Shown in pieces: positions 45,062 to 54,522 of a DNA stretch of 64,000 nt. Every line of letters starts with the position of its first letter. Positions within the stretch are counted from its first letter, which is position 1. The notes under the pieces are model-generated. The model worked only from the letters and a program-made list of their open reading frames with translations. It ran no database searches and was not told the origin of the DNA. This stretch comes from Anaerolineales bacterium (lineage in GTDB: Bacteria; Chloroflexota; Anaerolineae; Anaerolineales; RBG-16-64-43): the NCBI GenBank assembly GCA_016932475.1, contig JAFGCU010000037.1:1-64000 (forward strand), read 5' to 3'. The position numbers and the translations under genes were made by a program.

Positions 45062-47641
45062 TTATGTGCCGCCCTGCTCTTTTCCCGGATCTTCCTCGAA
45101 GTGCAGCCGCAGGGCGTCCCGTCCATGCCGGATTTCCATCTCCGGCGCACCCATGTCGCAGGTGCAGTACAGATTATCGTAATGCCGGAAGCCGCTTAGG
45201 GGTTCTTCCCTGCCGTTCACCAGCAACGGAAACTGCCACCCGAAACTCAGATGATCGCCGCGCAATCCGGTAATTTCCACCTGCGCGCCGTCAAACTGGA
45301 CCGGAAGCCGGAAGACCTTCTCCTGGAATTCCGTAAACGACCCGTCCAGCGCGGCGCGTCCCATTTGGCACAGCCAGATGTTGGGGGATCCGCTCGAACG
45401 CAGTTCGCGGCAGGCGTTGTCGCCGCTTGTCTGAAATTCCATACCCCGCGCGGCCGCCAGGGCGATGTAGCCGTCGCCGGCCTTCCCGAAGGCCCATCCG
45501 TCGCGGATCTCGTAAGCATCCATGGCATGCACGGGGAAATAGGCGTGCGTGAAGCCCATCCGGTCGTCATCCGGGAATTGATAAATGGCGATCAGCATGT
45601 CCTTCCATTGCGCCACACGCGGCAGAACGGCGTTGCCGCTCCAGGCATCCGGGCGACGGCCGTCGCTTTCCGAGGCGCACCCCGGATGGGTGGTGAACAC
45701 GGTTGCCATCGGGCTGAGTGTCGCCTGCCAGATGTGCTCCCGGCTGCCCGGTTCGCCCGGATTCCAATCCTGCGCCGACGCGAGCATGCCATCCGGAGAT
45801 TTATACGTTACTTTATTGACGGTAGCGGCGGTTCCCTCCCCTTCGGAATGCTGCTCTTTGCTCCATATTTCGTCCGCCCTGTCCGCGGCGATGGCGGCGA
45901 GGATCGGCGGCAGTTCATACGTGGAACAAGCCAGTCCGACCGCGCCGAGGATATGGTCGTTGAAAATTCCCATTCCCCACAACAGGCGGGTGATGCCGGA
46001 GGTGGGCTGGCGGTACCCGGTCCGGATATCCGCGGCGGACGCCCGGGCATGCGTGGAGCCGAAGACACCCTGAAAGGAATTGACGGCAAGGGTGAAGCAT
46101 AATTTATCCAGCACCAGCGAAGCCATTTCCAGAATCTCCGGATTTTCCGCCAGGCTGGTGAGGGTCGACAGGCCAAGCACCATCTCCTCAAAGGCGGCGG
46201 GCGAATCCCATTCCCGGAAGCCTCCCCCGGCGCGTTTTTTCATCCATTCCGATGCCAGCCGCTCTCCCTGCTCGCGGTGCCACCGGCCGTTTTTTCCGGA
46301 GCCGGTAAAAACTTCGTCCGGATGAAGCTGACCCGCCAGGATTTCGCAGGTGTGGAACAGGATGCTGCCGCTCTCGCCGCGGAAGTTCATGATGTCGGCG
46401 CCCGGTTCGTCGTCCCCGTATCGGAAACCAAGCGTACAGGCAGCCAGCGGTGCCCGCACTTCCGCCGGGAACCGATCGTTTTCCGCATAGCGGCAGCGCA
46501 TCCCCAGCAATCCGCACAGCAGGCGTTCCGATCCGGCGCTTCGCGCATTCACCTCTTCGATCGCCTTTTCCACGGTTTGCACAGCCACATCCTTCCACCA
46601 GCCGCCCTCCATCTTGGCTATTTCACCGAAAAGGTTGTTCTTCCGGCCGGCGGCGTCCTGTAGGCATTCAAGACGCCGATCCGGATACGAGCCGTACGGC
46701 AACGGGGAGAAAACATTCGTGGCCGCGTAGAACTCGCGCCACCGGCTGATGCGGACATTCTGTTCGTAGAATTCAACCGGAGGCGGCATGAAACGCAGCT
46801 GGTAACTGCCTTCCGGCGATTGGTAAGGGAACCCCAGCGGCTGCCGCGGCTCGGTTTTGCGCCCGTCGCGCCTGGCTTCGGCGAAAATCGAGCCGCCTTT
46901 GGTTTGCATGCGGATGTTGAAGGGTGTGGTTACCGCCGGACCCTCCGGAAAGTGAACCGCAATCTCTTCCATGCGCGCGTACACATCCTGGCGGATATGG
47001 CAGGTCTCGAATAGTTCCTCCATCTTCAACCGGTACTTCGCGGAGGGGGCGCAGGTGGGGATGAGGACGACCCTGCCTTCGGCTCCCTGTTTCGTCTGAA
47101 AATCGACGAGCTGCAGCGCCATCCCGAAGGCGGTCTCACGGTCGGCCGCCGTTTCGAACCGGACCATCACGCGATTGGCGCCCTCCTTCAACCGGATCGG
47201 AAAACGCACCCGGTCCGGAATGCGGCCCTGAAATTTTTCCCGGCGGTGAATATGCCGGTTCTGGATCCAGACGTCCGCCGGCCCGTCGGAGAACAGGACG
47301 GCGCCGGCCTCCTGTTCCAAAGGGCTTTCGATTTCCACATACGCCCAAGCACGCAGGTAACGCGGCAGCGGATGGAAGGCGGAAAGATCCACCAGGTGAT
47401 CCGGACGAGTCCGCACATACCGCCATTTTTCCTGTGTATCGCCGATCCGGCAATCGCCGTATTCCACCGGATCGCCGTCGATGCCCAGATTGGGCTGGAA
47501 ATGCGCCTTGGCCATCTGCAGCTTATCCGGCGGATGGCCGAAACGCCGCAATTCGTCCACCGGAATAATCTCCGGCCCGGCCAGGAGCCAATGGTCGATA
47601 TATCCGTTTTCCAGCGGGTATCCGAGAGTCTCTTGATTCAT
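45062..47641 (-). CDS. Large uncharacterised protein of the glucuronide-utilisation locus
   Basis: An 859-residue protein with no signal peptide. Residues ~10-190 look like a beta-rich domain with the pattern DGPADVWIQNRHIHRREKF and LKEGANRVMVRF, common in galactose-binding-like or accessory domains of glycoside hydrolases. The middle (about 330-660) is helical, with repeated helix-loop pairs reminiscent of an alpha/alpha toroid (FEEMVLGLSTLTSLAENPEIL, RLLWGMGIFNDHILGAVGL). The last ~200 residues are beta-rich (GYIALAAARGMEFQTSG). That order resembles polysaccharide lyases or toroidal glycosidases, but I cannot place it in a family. It follows the GH115 gene. Confidence 0.7.
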   Translation of the reverse strand: MNQETLGYPLENGYIDHWLLAGPEIIPVDELRRFGHPPDKLQMAKAHFQPNLGIDGDPVEYGDCRIGDTQEKWRYVRTRPDHLVDLSAFHPLPRYLRAWAYVEIESPLEQEAGAVLFSDGPADVWIQNRHIHRREKFQGRIPDRVRFPIRLKEGANRVMVRFETAADRETAFGMALQLVDFQTKQGAEGRVVLIPTCAPSAKYRLKMEELFETCHIRQDVYARMEEIAVHFPEGPAVTTPFNIRMQTKGGSIFAEARRDGRKTEPRQPLGFPYQSPEGSYQLRFMPPPVEFYEQNVRISRWREFYAATNVFSPLPYGSYPDRRLECLQDAAGRKNNLFGEIAKMEGGWWKDVAVQTVEKAIEEVNARSAGSERLLCGLLGMRCRYAENDRFPAEVRAPLAACTLGFRYGDDEPGADIMNFRGESGSILFHTCEILAGQLHPDEVFTGSGKNGRWHREQGERLASEWMKKRAGGGFREWDSPAAFEEMVLGLSTLTSLAENPEILEMASLVLDKLCFTLAVNSFQGVFGSTHARASAADIRTGYRQPTSGITRLLWGMGIFNDHILGAVGLACSTYELPPILAAIAADRADEIWSKEQHSEGEGTAATVNKVTYKSPDGMLASAQDWNPGEPGSREHIWQATLSPMATVFTTHPGCASESDGRRPDAWSGNAVLPRVAQWKDMLIAIYQFPDDDRMGFTHAYFPVHAMDAYEIRDGWAFGKAGDGYIALAAARGMEFQTSGDNACRELRSSGSPNIWLCQMGRAALDGSFTEFQEKVFRLPVQFDGAQVEITGLRGDHLSFGWQFPLLVNGREEPLSGFRHYDNLYCTCDMGAPEMEIRHGRDALRLHFEEDPGKEQGGT

Positions 47642-47687
47642 CCAATCCTCGCGTAACGATGTTTGGCTACCGGAACGGCGGTTTTAA

Positions 47688-48152
47688 TTACTTTCTCCCG
47701 TCCAGCCGTCCAAACCCGTTCGGTCGCCTCTTCCAGTACTTCGCAAGACCAAGCAGGATTGCTCCCGCCAATCCTTCTCCCCCGATCAGCGCGATGCCAA
47801 GCGCATCGGCTGGGAAAAATCCGTACAAGGTCAAACCTGCCTGGCCAAGCGCGATCAGCCATAATTGCGCGCCGATCGTAATCGACGCCGCTTCGAACAA
47901 CCTGCCCTCGCGGACGCTTCGGTTGAGGTATTCCATATCGATGATGAAAAAGGCCACCCACAACAAGCCTGCACCGCAGTAATACGTAATGTGAACCAGC
48001 GGCACGGCGTATCTTCCCCACCCGAGGGTATTCACGACGAACACCATCAGGAGTTCATGCCAGAGCAGGACGATGACCAGCGTCAGGCCAAACCCGATCA
48101 GCCACACCGCGAAAATCCGGATGCTTGTGAGCCGCTTGACGGGCATCGCCAA
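47688..48152 (-). CDS. Small four-helix membrane protein
   Basis: A 154-residue protein with four predicted membrane helices (near residues 12-34, 48-70, 88-110 and 115-140) and basic ends. It lies between the GH115 gene (31 bp) and the large unknown gene (46 bp), in the same direction. An ATG two codons later (MPVKRL) is an alternative start. The family is not recognised. Confidence 0.65.
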   Translation of the reverse strand: MAMPVKRLTSIRIFAVWLIGFGLTLVIVLLWHELLMVFVVNTLGWGRYAVPLVHITYYCGAGLLWVAFFIIDMEYLNRSVREGRLFEAASITIGAQLWLIALGQAGLTLYGFFPADALGIALIGGEGLAGAILLGLAKYWKRRPNGFGRLDGRK

Positions 48153-48183
48153 GATTCTCCCAACGAATCGTTCCGCCTGAGAG

Positions 48184-51024
48184 TCACCCGTCGCGGATCA
48201 GGCGATGGAAGCTTTCCGGCGGACCCAGGTAACTCGGCCGCAGGCCGCCCTCATCCACGACGATTTTTTGCAATACCACGCCCGGATCGACCATCCAGAA
48301 TTTTAGAACATGCGCGCCGGGTTTTTCGAGCACGTGCTCGGTAACCGTAATTTTAATATTCTCGGCCACCGCCTTTCCCCAAGCCTCTTGCGATTTATCC
48401 GCGCAAATGTCGACCACCTGAGGCGGTTCCCCATCGAACGAGACGGCATAGCGCAGCCCCTTGGCCCGGAAATCGAGGGTCGGCGACAGGTAGGCATGGA
48501 CTTTCACCCGTCCGCCGGCAAACAGGTGCATCCGGTATTCCAGGCGGGGGGTTTCTCCGCCCGGCGTCTGACGGGGGGTGGTGACCGGGAACGGCGTCAC
48601 CGCCGACAGAGTCCGTCCCAGTTCCGGAATGCGCTGCCAGCGGATGCCGGCCGTTTCCACGGCGCGGGTGTAATGTTCCGCTTCGACCGACACATATCCG
48701 CCGCCTGCCACAAATCCCCGGACTTCGTCCGGTCTGGGAGAGGCGGGATTGTGGATGACGGCCTGGACGACAATCCGGCTTCCCGGCGGACCGGATATCG
48801 CGATCGGCGCGCGCCGCGTTCCGGCCGGCGCTTTCTCCCAATCCACGCGGACCGACAACCGCGATTCTTTTTCGATCCTGCCCATCGCCGGCTCCACGAT
48901 CAGCCAGGACTCTCCGGCTTCCGCCTTGAATTCAAACGGCGCCCCGCCCCGGTTGAATACGTCGATGCCGTACGTTTGCTGCTGGAACACATCGAAATCC
49001 GGCAGCACCGGTTCGTCCTCAGCCTGCGGCCACCATTTTTCCGAACCCTCGACCGCCAACCCCATCTCCGCGCCTTTCGGCACATCGATTTCCTTCGCTT
49101 CGGGCATGCTGTTCTCTTTCGGCTGCTGCCAAGTGGTGTAGCCGATGTGGGTCTGATCCATCATGTGGCTCCACTTGCCGTCGGCAAGAGCCTCATTGTA
49201 ATAGCGGGAGTATTCGGCATCCCGCGCGTAAAGGAACCGGACCCTCGCGGCCAAATCGTTGGTTTCCGACCGCCCCTGCGCCGCATAGAGATGATTTAAC
49301 CCGGCCGTAAAATACAGCTCGTGCAAATTGGCGCAGGCTTTCACCGGGTGCAGCACCAGCTGGTAGTACGCATCCCGGTACTCCGGGGACAGGGCATCGG
49401 AGATCCGTTCGGCGTCTTCGGCCAGTTTTTTATATTCTTCGACGACCGTCGCGGCCTCGCGGTAATTCACAAGGCTATACGTGTCCGGCGCCAGCATCTC
49501 GGGCTTCCGGCGGCCGTTGATCCGCGTATACCCGGAAAGGATGCGGGCGATCTCCTCCGCGTACGGCGCGCCGAATTGCTGCGCGGCCCAGGCCCGGGTG
49601 TATTCGGGCAGGCGTTCCGCCGGCCACGCATCCGGCGACCAGGCATAATCCAGGAAGAACTGCGTCGGAAATTCCAGCGGCTTGATGTCGCCCACGTTGA
49701 CGATCCAGATCCGGTCCACCCCGCTGCGGAACGCCAGGTGCATCTGTTCCCAGGTGCGCGCGAGCGGGCTGGTGTTGAGCCATTTGTAGTTGCGCGGATC
49801 GCCGACGTAATCGAAGTGGTAGTAGATCCCGTATCCGCCGGGGCGCGGCTTCGCGCCGGGTTCGGGCAGCCGGCGGATGTTTCCCCAGTTGTCGTCGCAC
49901 AGGAGCAGGGTGATATCGTCCGGCACCTGCATGCCCCGGTCGTAATAATCCTGGACCTCTTTATAGATCGCCCACAGCTGGGGGATGGCGGCGGGGTCCT
50001 TCCCCGTCACCCACGAGAGAATTTCCCGCTGATCCCGGACGATCCGTTCCAGAAGAGCGGTGTTTGTCTCGGCGGTCATCGGCATGTCGCCGTCACCGCG
50101 CATGCCCACGGTCACCGTGACTTCCCGGCCTCCGATCCCGCGCGCGCCCTGCTCCCAGAACTCCCTCAAGACTTTCTCGTTCGCGGTGTAGTTCCAGTCT
50201 CCGGTGCCGTACCGGGCCCACTCCGCGTGCGCCCGCATCATCGGCTCGTGATGCGAGGTGCCGATCACGATCCCGAATTCGTCGGCCGATTGCGGATTGA
50301 GCGGATCATCGTCGTGAAACGCGCTGCCCCACATCGCCGGCCAAAGGTAGTTCCCCTTCAACCGCAGGATCAGCTCGAACACTTTCTCGTAGAAGCGGTG
50401 ATTGAAACCGCCGAATTTCTCCAAACTCCACTTGGAAAGCGCCGGCGCTTCGTCGTTGATGAAGATCCCCCGGTAGGTTACCGCCGGCTCGCCGAGGGTA
50501 TGGCGTCCCGGCCGCACATAGAGCGCGCGCTGCTTCCGCGCCGGCACGTCCGCCCACCAGCACCAGGGCGAAACGCCGATGCGGGTGGAGAGATCAAGCA
50601 TCCCGTACAGCGTTCCCCGCTTGTCGCTGCCGGCGATGACCAGCGCGCTGTCCACCTTCGGCATCGGATTGCGGATCACCTGCAGGATGAACTTCTCGCG
50701 CTTGCCGGCGAGGTCGGAGACGTCCAGTTTGCGTTCGCGCGCCAGCGCGTCGATCCACGGGCTGCGCCCCAGCGTTCCGATCAGGACTGTTTCCCCAGCG
50801 GGCGGGATCCCATCCAGGTTGAGCGCGGGTTCGGCGTCCGTCACGCGGGCGATATCCGCCTGAAGCATTCCCGCCACCCGGATCACCCCGGGGTAATCTT
50901 CGCGGCTGACGCACAAAGGCGCCGACCGGCCATTGCTGGAAAGGGGAAAACCACCCTCCACTTCCACGGTGGAAATATAGGAATTGGCATCGCCGGCATC
51001 CGTCATCTGTTTATCGGTTGGCAT
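48184..51024 (-). CDS. GH115-family alpha-glucuronidase
   Basis: A 946-residue protein of glycoside hydrolase family 115, which removes (4-O-methyl-)glucuronic acid from xylan or xylo-oligosaccharides. The catalytic region (about 160-560) shows YRGIFINDEAPALSKWS, FGGFNHRFYEKVFELILRLKGNYLWPAMWGSAFHDDDP (quoted in part by family), GIVIGTSHHEPMMRAHAEW and LLCDDNWGNIRRLPE. The C-terminal half has linker and beta domains (EAEHYTR). Start ATG 51024 was chosen over an upstream one because of the GAGGG/AGGA site. There is no signal peptide, so it should act in the cytoplasm on imported oligosaccharides. Confidence 0.93.
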   Translation of the reverse strand: MPTDKQMTDAGDANSYISTVEVEGGFPLSSNGRSAPLCVSREDYPGVIRVAGMLQADIARVTDAEPALNLDGIPPAGETVLIGTLGRSPWIDALARERKLDVSDLAGKREKFILQVIRNPMPKVDSALVIAGSDKRGTLYGMLDLSTRIGVSPWCWWADVPARKQRALYVRPGRHTLGEPAVTYRGIFINDEAPALSKWSLEKFGGFNHRFYEKVFELILRLKGNYLWPAMWGSAFHDDDPLNPQSADEFGIVIGTSHHEPMMRAHAEWARYGTGDWNYTANEKVLREFWEQGARGIGGREVTVTVGMRGDGDMPMTAETNTALLERIVRDQREILSWVTGKDPAAIPQLWAIYKEVQDYYDRGMQVPDDITLLLCDDNWGNIRRLPEPGAKPRPGGYGIYYHFDYVGDPRNYKWLNTSPLARTWEQMHLAFRSGVDRIWIVNVGDIKPLEFPTQFFLDYAWSPDAWPAERLPEYTRAWAAQQFGAPYAEEIARILSGYTRINGRRKPEMLAPDTYSLVNYREAATVVEEYKKLAEDAERISDALSPEYRDAYYQLVLHPVKACANLHELYFTAGLNHLYAAQGRSETNDLAARVRFLYARDAEYSRYYNEALADGKWSHMMDQTHIGYTTWQQPKENSMPEAKEIDVPKGAEMGLAVEGSEKWWPQAEDEPVLPDFDVFQQQTYGIDVFNRGGAPFEFKAEAGESWLIVEPAMGRIEKESRLSVRVDWEKAPAGTRRAPIAISGPPGSRIVVQAVIHNPASPRPDEVRGFVAGGGYVSVEAEHYTRAVETAGIRWQRIPELGRTLSAVTPFPVTTPRQTPGGETPRLEYRMHLFAGGRVKVHAYLSPTLDFRAKGLRYAVSFDGEPPQVVDICADKSQEAWGKAVAENIKITVTEHVLEKPGAHVLKFWMVDPGVVLQKIVVDEGGLRPSYLGPPESFHRLIRDG

Positions 51025-51161
51025 ATCCTGCCCTCTTGGATCGTAACATACGCGAGCCCCCGGCACTGCCCTGGGAAAAAAAGGCCGCGACAATGTGTCC
51101 GGCTATCCTGGCCTTTTTGAAAGCAGGCGGAAAGACCCTGCGGGGTAATAGGGTTCGCCGC

Positions 51162-52202
51162 TTATTTGTACAGGACGCAGCGTACTTCGTGCCCCTGGTC
51201 CACCTTCAGATTCGGGGGTTCTTCCCGGTCGCACACGTTCGGCACGCGTTTCGCGCAGCGCGGGTGGAAGGGGCATCCTTTGGGAAGGTTGTAGGGATCC
51301 GGGACCGAGCCGCGGATCGAAGCCAGGCGTTCGCCGCGCCGCTTCTTCGCCCCCAGCCGCGGGATGGATTCCATCAGCGCCTGGGTATACGGATGCAGCG
51401 GCTTGTAGAACAGCGTATCCACGCTTGCGGCTTCGACCACTTTGCCGAGGTACATGACCGCCACCCGGTCCGCCATTTGCGCGATCACGCCCAGGTTGTG
51501 GGTGATGAACATAATCGACATGCCCAGTTCGTCCTGCAGTTTGCGCATCAAGGAGAGGATCTGGGCTTCGGTCGTGACGTCCAGCGCGGTGGTGGGTTCG
51601 TCGGCGATCAGGAGGCTCGGATGGCAGGAGAGCGCCATGGCGATCATCGCCCGCTGGCGCATGCCGCCGGAGAGTTCATGCGGGTAGCGGTCGATGGTCC
51701 GCTTCGGCAGCGGCATGCCCACGTGATCGAGCATCGCGATCGCCTTCTCGCGCGCCTGTTTCGGATCCAGTTTTTGATGAAGGGAGATGACCTCCCCGAT
51801 CTGATTGCCGATGGTATGCACCGGGCTGAGCGACGTCATCGGCTCCTGAAACACCATCGATATCTCGGCACCGCGGATCGAGCGGATTTTATCCCCCTGC
51901 GGGTCGAGCATCGCGAGATCGATGACCTCTTCCTTTTCGCTCAGCCGGCGGTCCGTCCCGGGCTTGCACAATTGGTGATGAAAGAGGATTTCCCCGCTGA
52001 CGATCCTTCCGCCTTTGGCCACGATCTGCATGATCGACCGGGCGGCGACGCTCTTGCCGCAGCCGCTTTCCCCGACCACGCCGAGCGTGCTGCAGGTGCC
52101 GAGCTCAAGGTCGGCGCCGTCGACCGCCTTGACGGTGCCTTCGTCGAGGAAGAAGTAGGTTTTCAGATCCTTTATTTGAAGCAGCGGGTTGCTCTCGTTC
52201 AA
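51162..52202 (-). CDS. Opp/Dpp-type ABC transporter ATPase (OppD-like)
   Basis: A 346-residue ATPase. Walker A is GESGCGKSV, the signature LSGGMRQR and Walker [13 protein letters not shown]. The C-terminal oligopeptide-transporter motif [15 protein letters not shown] is present; its four Cys are known in relatives to hold an iron-sulfur cluster. With the OppF-like protein at 56670 it should energise uptake by the permeases upstream. It lies 10 bp after oppC and 137 bp before the GH115 gene, which suggests a sugar-related cargo. Confidence 0.93.
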   Translation of the reverse strand: MNESNPLLQIKDLKTYFFLDEGTVKAVDGADLELGTCSTLGVVGESGCGKSVAARSIMQIVAKGGRIVSGEILFHHQLCKPGTDRRLSEKEEVIDLAMLDPQGDKIRSIRGAEISMVFQEPMTSLSPVHTIGNQIGEVISLHQKLDPKQAREKAIAMLDHVGMPLPKRTIDRYPHELSGGMRQRAMIAMALSCHPSLLIADEPTTALDVTTEAQILSLMRKLQDELGMSIMFITHNLGVIAQMADRVAVMYLGKVVEAASVDTLFYKPLHPYTQALMESIPRLGAKKRRGERLASIRGSVPDPYNLPKGCPFHPRCAKRVPNVCDREEPPNLKVDQGHEVRCVLYK

Positions 52203-52211
52203 AACGGCCTC

Positions 52212-53351
52212 CTACCGCGCGTAAGGATCGGCGGCGTCGCGCAAGCCGTCACCCAGGAAATTGAAAGCCAGTACGGTCGATATGACCGCCACCGCCGGCC
52301 AGAAAACCCACGGGGTGAGCGCGATCGACCGGACGTTCTGCGCCTCCGCCAGCAGCACCCCCCAGCTGACGGCCGGCGCCCGCAGCCCCAACCCGATGAA
52401 ACTCAGACTGGTCTCGCTCAGGATCATATAGGGAACGGCCAGGGTCAGGATGGCGATGATGTAACTGAGAAAAGAGGGCACCATGTGCACCAGGATGATC
52501 CGGCCTTCGCTCGACCCCGTCAGGCGGGCCGAGAGAATGAAATCCTCCTCGCGCATCGCCAGGAACCGCCCGCGCACCGTGCGGGCCATGCTCGTCCAGC
52601 CGGTCAACGAGAGGATCATGGAGATGGCGAAATAGACTTTCAACACCGGCCATTCCAGCGGCAGCGCCGCGCTGAGCGCCATCCATAACGGGATGTGCGG
52701 GATGGAACGGATAAATTCGATGACCCGCTGGATGAAATTGTCGATGGCGCCGCCGTAGAACCCGGATATCCCTCCGATGACTATCCCCATGCCCAGGCTG
52801 AGGGCCACGCCGATCAGGCCGATCGAGAGCGAAATTCTTGCGCCGTAGACCGTCATTGTGAGCATATCGCGGCCCACCCGGTCGGCGCCCAGGAGCATGA
52901 CACGCTGCTCCTCGTCCGCCACACCCAGCCCGAACAAATGGATGTCGGTTTCCCAAAGACCCCAGAATTTATAGGCCGGACCCGTGGAGAAGAGTTTAAT
53001 GGGATACCGGACTTCGGTGTTCTCGGTATAGATGGCGCGGCGCGTCACCGGGTCGCGCGACATCTCGGTGAGATACACGAAGGGCGCGTGCCATTTCCCC
53101 TCCACATCGACAAGCCGGATCGTCGAAGGCGGGGCCGACATGTAGCGGGCCGACGTCGCGTCCGGCACGCTGGGAGAAACGAACTCGCAGAAGATCGCCA
53201 GCAGATACATGAACACGAGAAAGACGGTGCTGATCACCGCCGCCTTGTGCTTGCGGAACTTCCACCACATCATGGTGGCGGGAGTCGCGACGGCGATCTT
53301 CTCTTCGATCTTGGCTTCTTCGTCCACGGGAATCTTGGGCTGATTCGTCAT
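52212..53351 (-). CDS. Opp/Dpp-type ABC transporter permease (OppC-like)
   Basis: A 379-residue permease with one N-terminal membrane helix, a ~110-residue extracytoplasmic insert and five C-terminal helices. The binding-protein-dependent permease loop is ILSARLTGSSEGRIILVHMVPS, where EAA-type residues contact the ATPase, and GRDMLTMTVYGARISLSIGL is the OppC-type signature. The large insert after helix 1 is typical of Chloroflexi OppC proteins. It ends with TAG, showing that amber is an ordinary stop in this operon. Confidence 0.92.
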   Translation of the reverse strand: MTNQPKIPVDEEAKIEEKIAVATPATMMWWKFRKHKAAVISTVFLVFMYLLAIFCEFVSPSVPDATSARYMSAPPSTIRLVDVEGKWHAPFVYLTEMSRDPVTRRAIYTENTEVRYPIKLFSTGPAYKFWGLWETDIHLFGLGVADEEQRVMLLGADRVGRDMLTMTVYGARISLSIGLIGVALSLGMGIVIGGISGFYGGAIDNFIQRVIEFIRSIPHIPLWMALSAALPLEWPVLKVYFAISMILSLTGWTSMARTVRGRFLAMREEDFILSARLTGSSEGRIILVHMVPSFLSYIIAILTLAVPYMILSETSLSFIGLGLRAPAVSWGVLLAEAQNVRSIALTPWVFWPAVAVISTVLAFNFLGDGLRDAADPYAR

Positions 53352-53399
53352 GCTCCCTCGCGTCGGGATGGAAAAACAACAGAGGCGCAGGCCTCCGGA

Positions 53400-54386
53400 T
53401 TATGTCATGCGAATGCGCGGATCCACCCACGCCAGCAGAATATCAGACACCAGCGTGCCGACGACCGTAATGGCGCTGAGCAGGAACAGGAAGCTGCCCG
53501 CCAGGTACATATCCTGCGCGGTCAGCGCGTTCAAGAGCATCGGGCCTTCCGTCTGCAGGTTCAGCACGATCGAAAGCAGGGTGGCGCCGCCGATCAGGTT
53601 CGCCAGTTCCCACCCCACCGTGCTGAAGAAGGGGTTGAGCGCCACCCGCACCGGGTATTTCCAGATGACGCGCCCTTCCTTCAGCCCCTTGGAGCGCGCG
53701 GTTTCCACATACGGTTTGTTGAGTTCGTCCAGCAGATTGGCGCGGGTGGTGCGCAATCCGCCGGCCGTGCCATTAAATGCCAGGATGGCGATCGGGATCC
53801 AGATGTGTTTGGCCAGGTCGATGACCTTATCCCACGACCACGGCGCCATGATGTATTGACTCGAGAACAGGCCGCCGACCGTGAGGCCCATGTAGTTCAT
53901 GGCCACGTACATGACCACCAGCCCCAACAGAAAGCTGGGCGTGCCGATCCCCATAAAGCTGATGAAGGTGACGATGTAATCAACAAGGGAGTATTGATGC
54001 GTGGCGGAATAGACTCCCAGGGGGATCGCGATGAACCAGCCGACGATCAGGGAGACGACCGAAAGCACCATCGAAAGGGCCATCCGCTGCCAGATCAGGT
54101 CTTTGACCGGCACCTGCAGCGACATCGACTGGCCCCAATCCCCGCGGGTCATGATTCCCCAGATCCATTTGGCATACTGGACGTAGATGGGCTGGTTGAG
54201 GCCGTAGCGCTCCCGCATGACCTCCATTTCATCCTCATCGATGACTTCCCCCTGCGCCCGCAGGCTGGCGGCATACGAGGTCAGGAAATCCCCCGGGGGA
54301 AGCTGGATGATGATGAACGTCATGATCGAGATGACGAACAATGTGGGGATCATGATCGCCACCCGGCGCAGGATGTATCCGAGCAT
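53400..54386 (-). CDS. Opp/Dpp-type ABC transporter permease (OppB-like)
   Basis: A 328-residue permease with six predicted helices. It starts MLGYILRRVAIMIPTLFVISI, the typical OppB N-terminal signature, has the periplasmic insert QLPPGDFLTSY, and the EAA-type loop ETARSKGLKEGRVIWKYPVR. It pairs with the OppC-like protein. It lies downstream of the binding-protein gene with a strong hairpin between them. Confidence 0.92.
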   Translation of the reverse strand: MLGYILRRVAIMIPTLFVISIMTFIIIQLPPGDFLTSYAASLRAQGEVIDEDEMEVMRERYGLNQPIYVQYAKWIWGIMTRGDWGQSMSLQVPVKDLIWQRMALSMVLSVVSLIVGWFIAIPLGVYSATHQYSLVDYIVTFISFMGIGTPSFLLGLVVMYVAMNYMGLTVGGLFSSQYIMAPWSWDKVIDLAKHIWIPIAILAFNGTAGGLRTTRANLLDELNKPYVETARSKGLKEGRVIWKYPVRVALNPFFSTVGWELANLIGGATLLSIVLNLQTEGPMLLNALTAQDMYLAGSFLFLLSAITVVGTLVSDILLAWVDPRIRMT

Positions 54387-54464
54387 CAGCTACCTCCGCT
54401 AAACAACCAGCCGCCTGTGCGGATGGCGATGTGTTCCCCGCGGGAAAAACCGAAGTGCTCCGGC

Positions 54465-54504
54465 ACGGCATTCCCCCTTCCCGGATGGGAAGGGGGAATG
54501 CCGT
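54465..54504 (-). other. 17-bp hairpin between binding-protein and permease genes
   Basis: ACGGCATTCCCCCTTCC (54465-54481) pairs perfectly with 54488-54504 around a 6-nt loop, beginning 18 nt after the binding-protein stop. A weak TTTTT follows 20 nt later on the minus strand. Such hairpins commonly protect the upstream mRNA and partly stop transcription, making binding protein exceed permease. Confidence 0.7.
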
Positions 54505-54522
54505 TTGCGTGCCGGTTACCGC

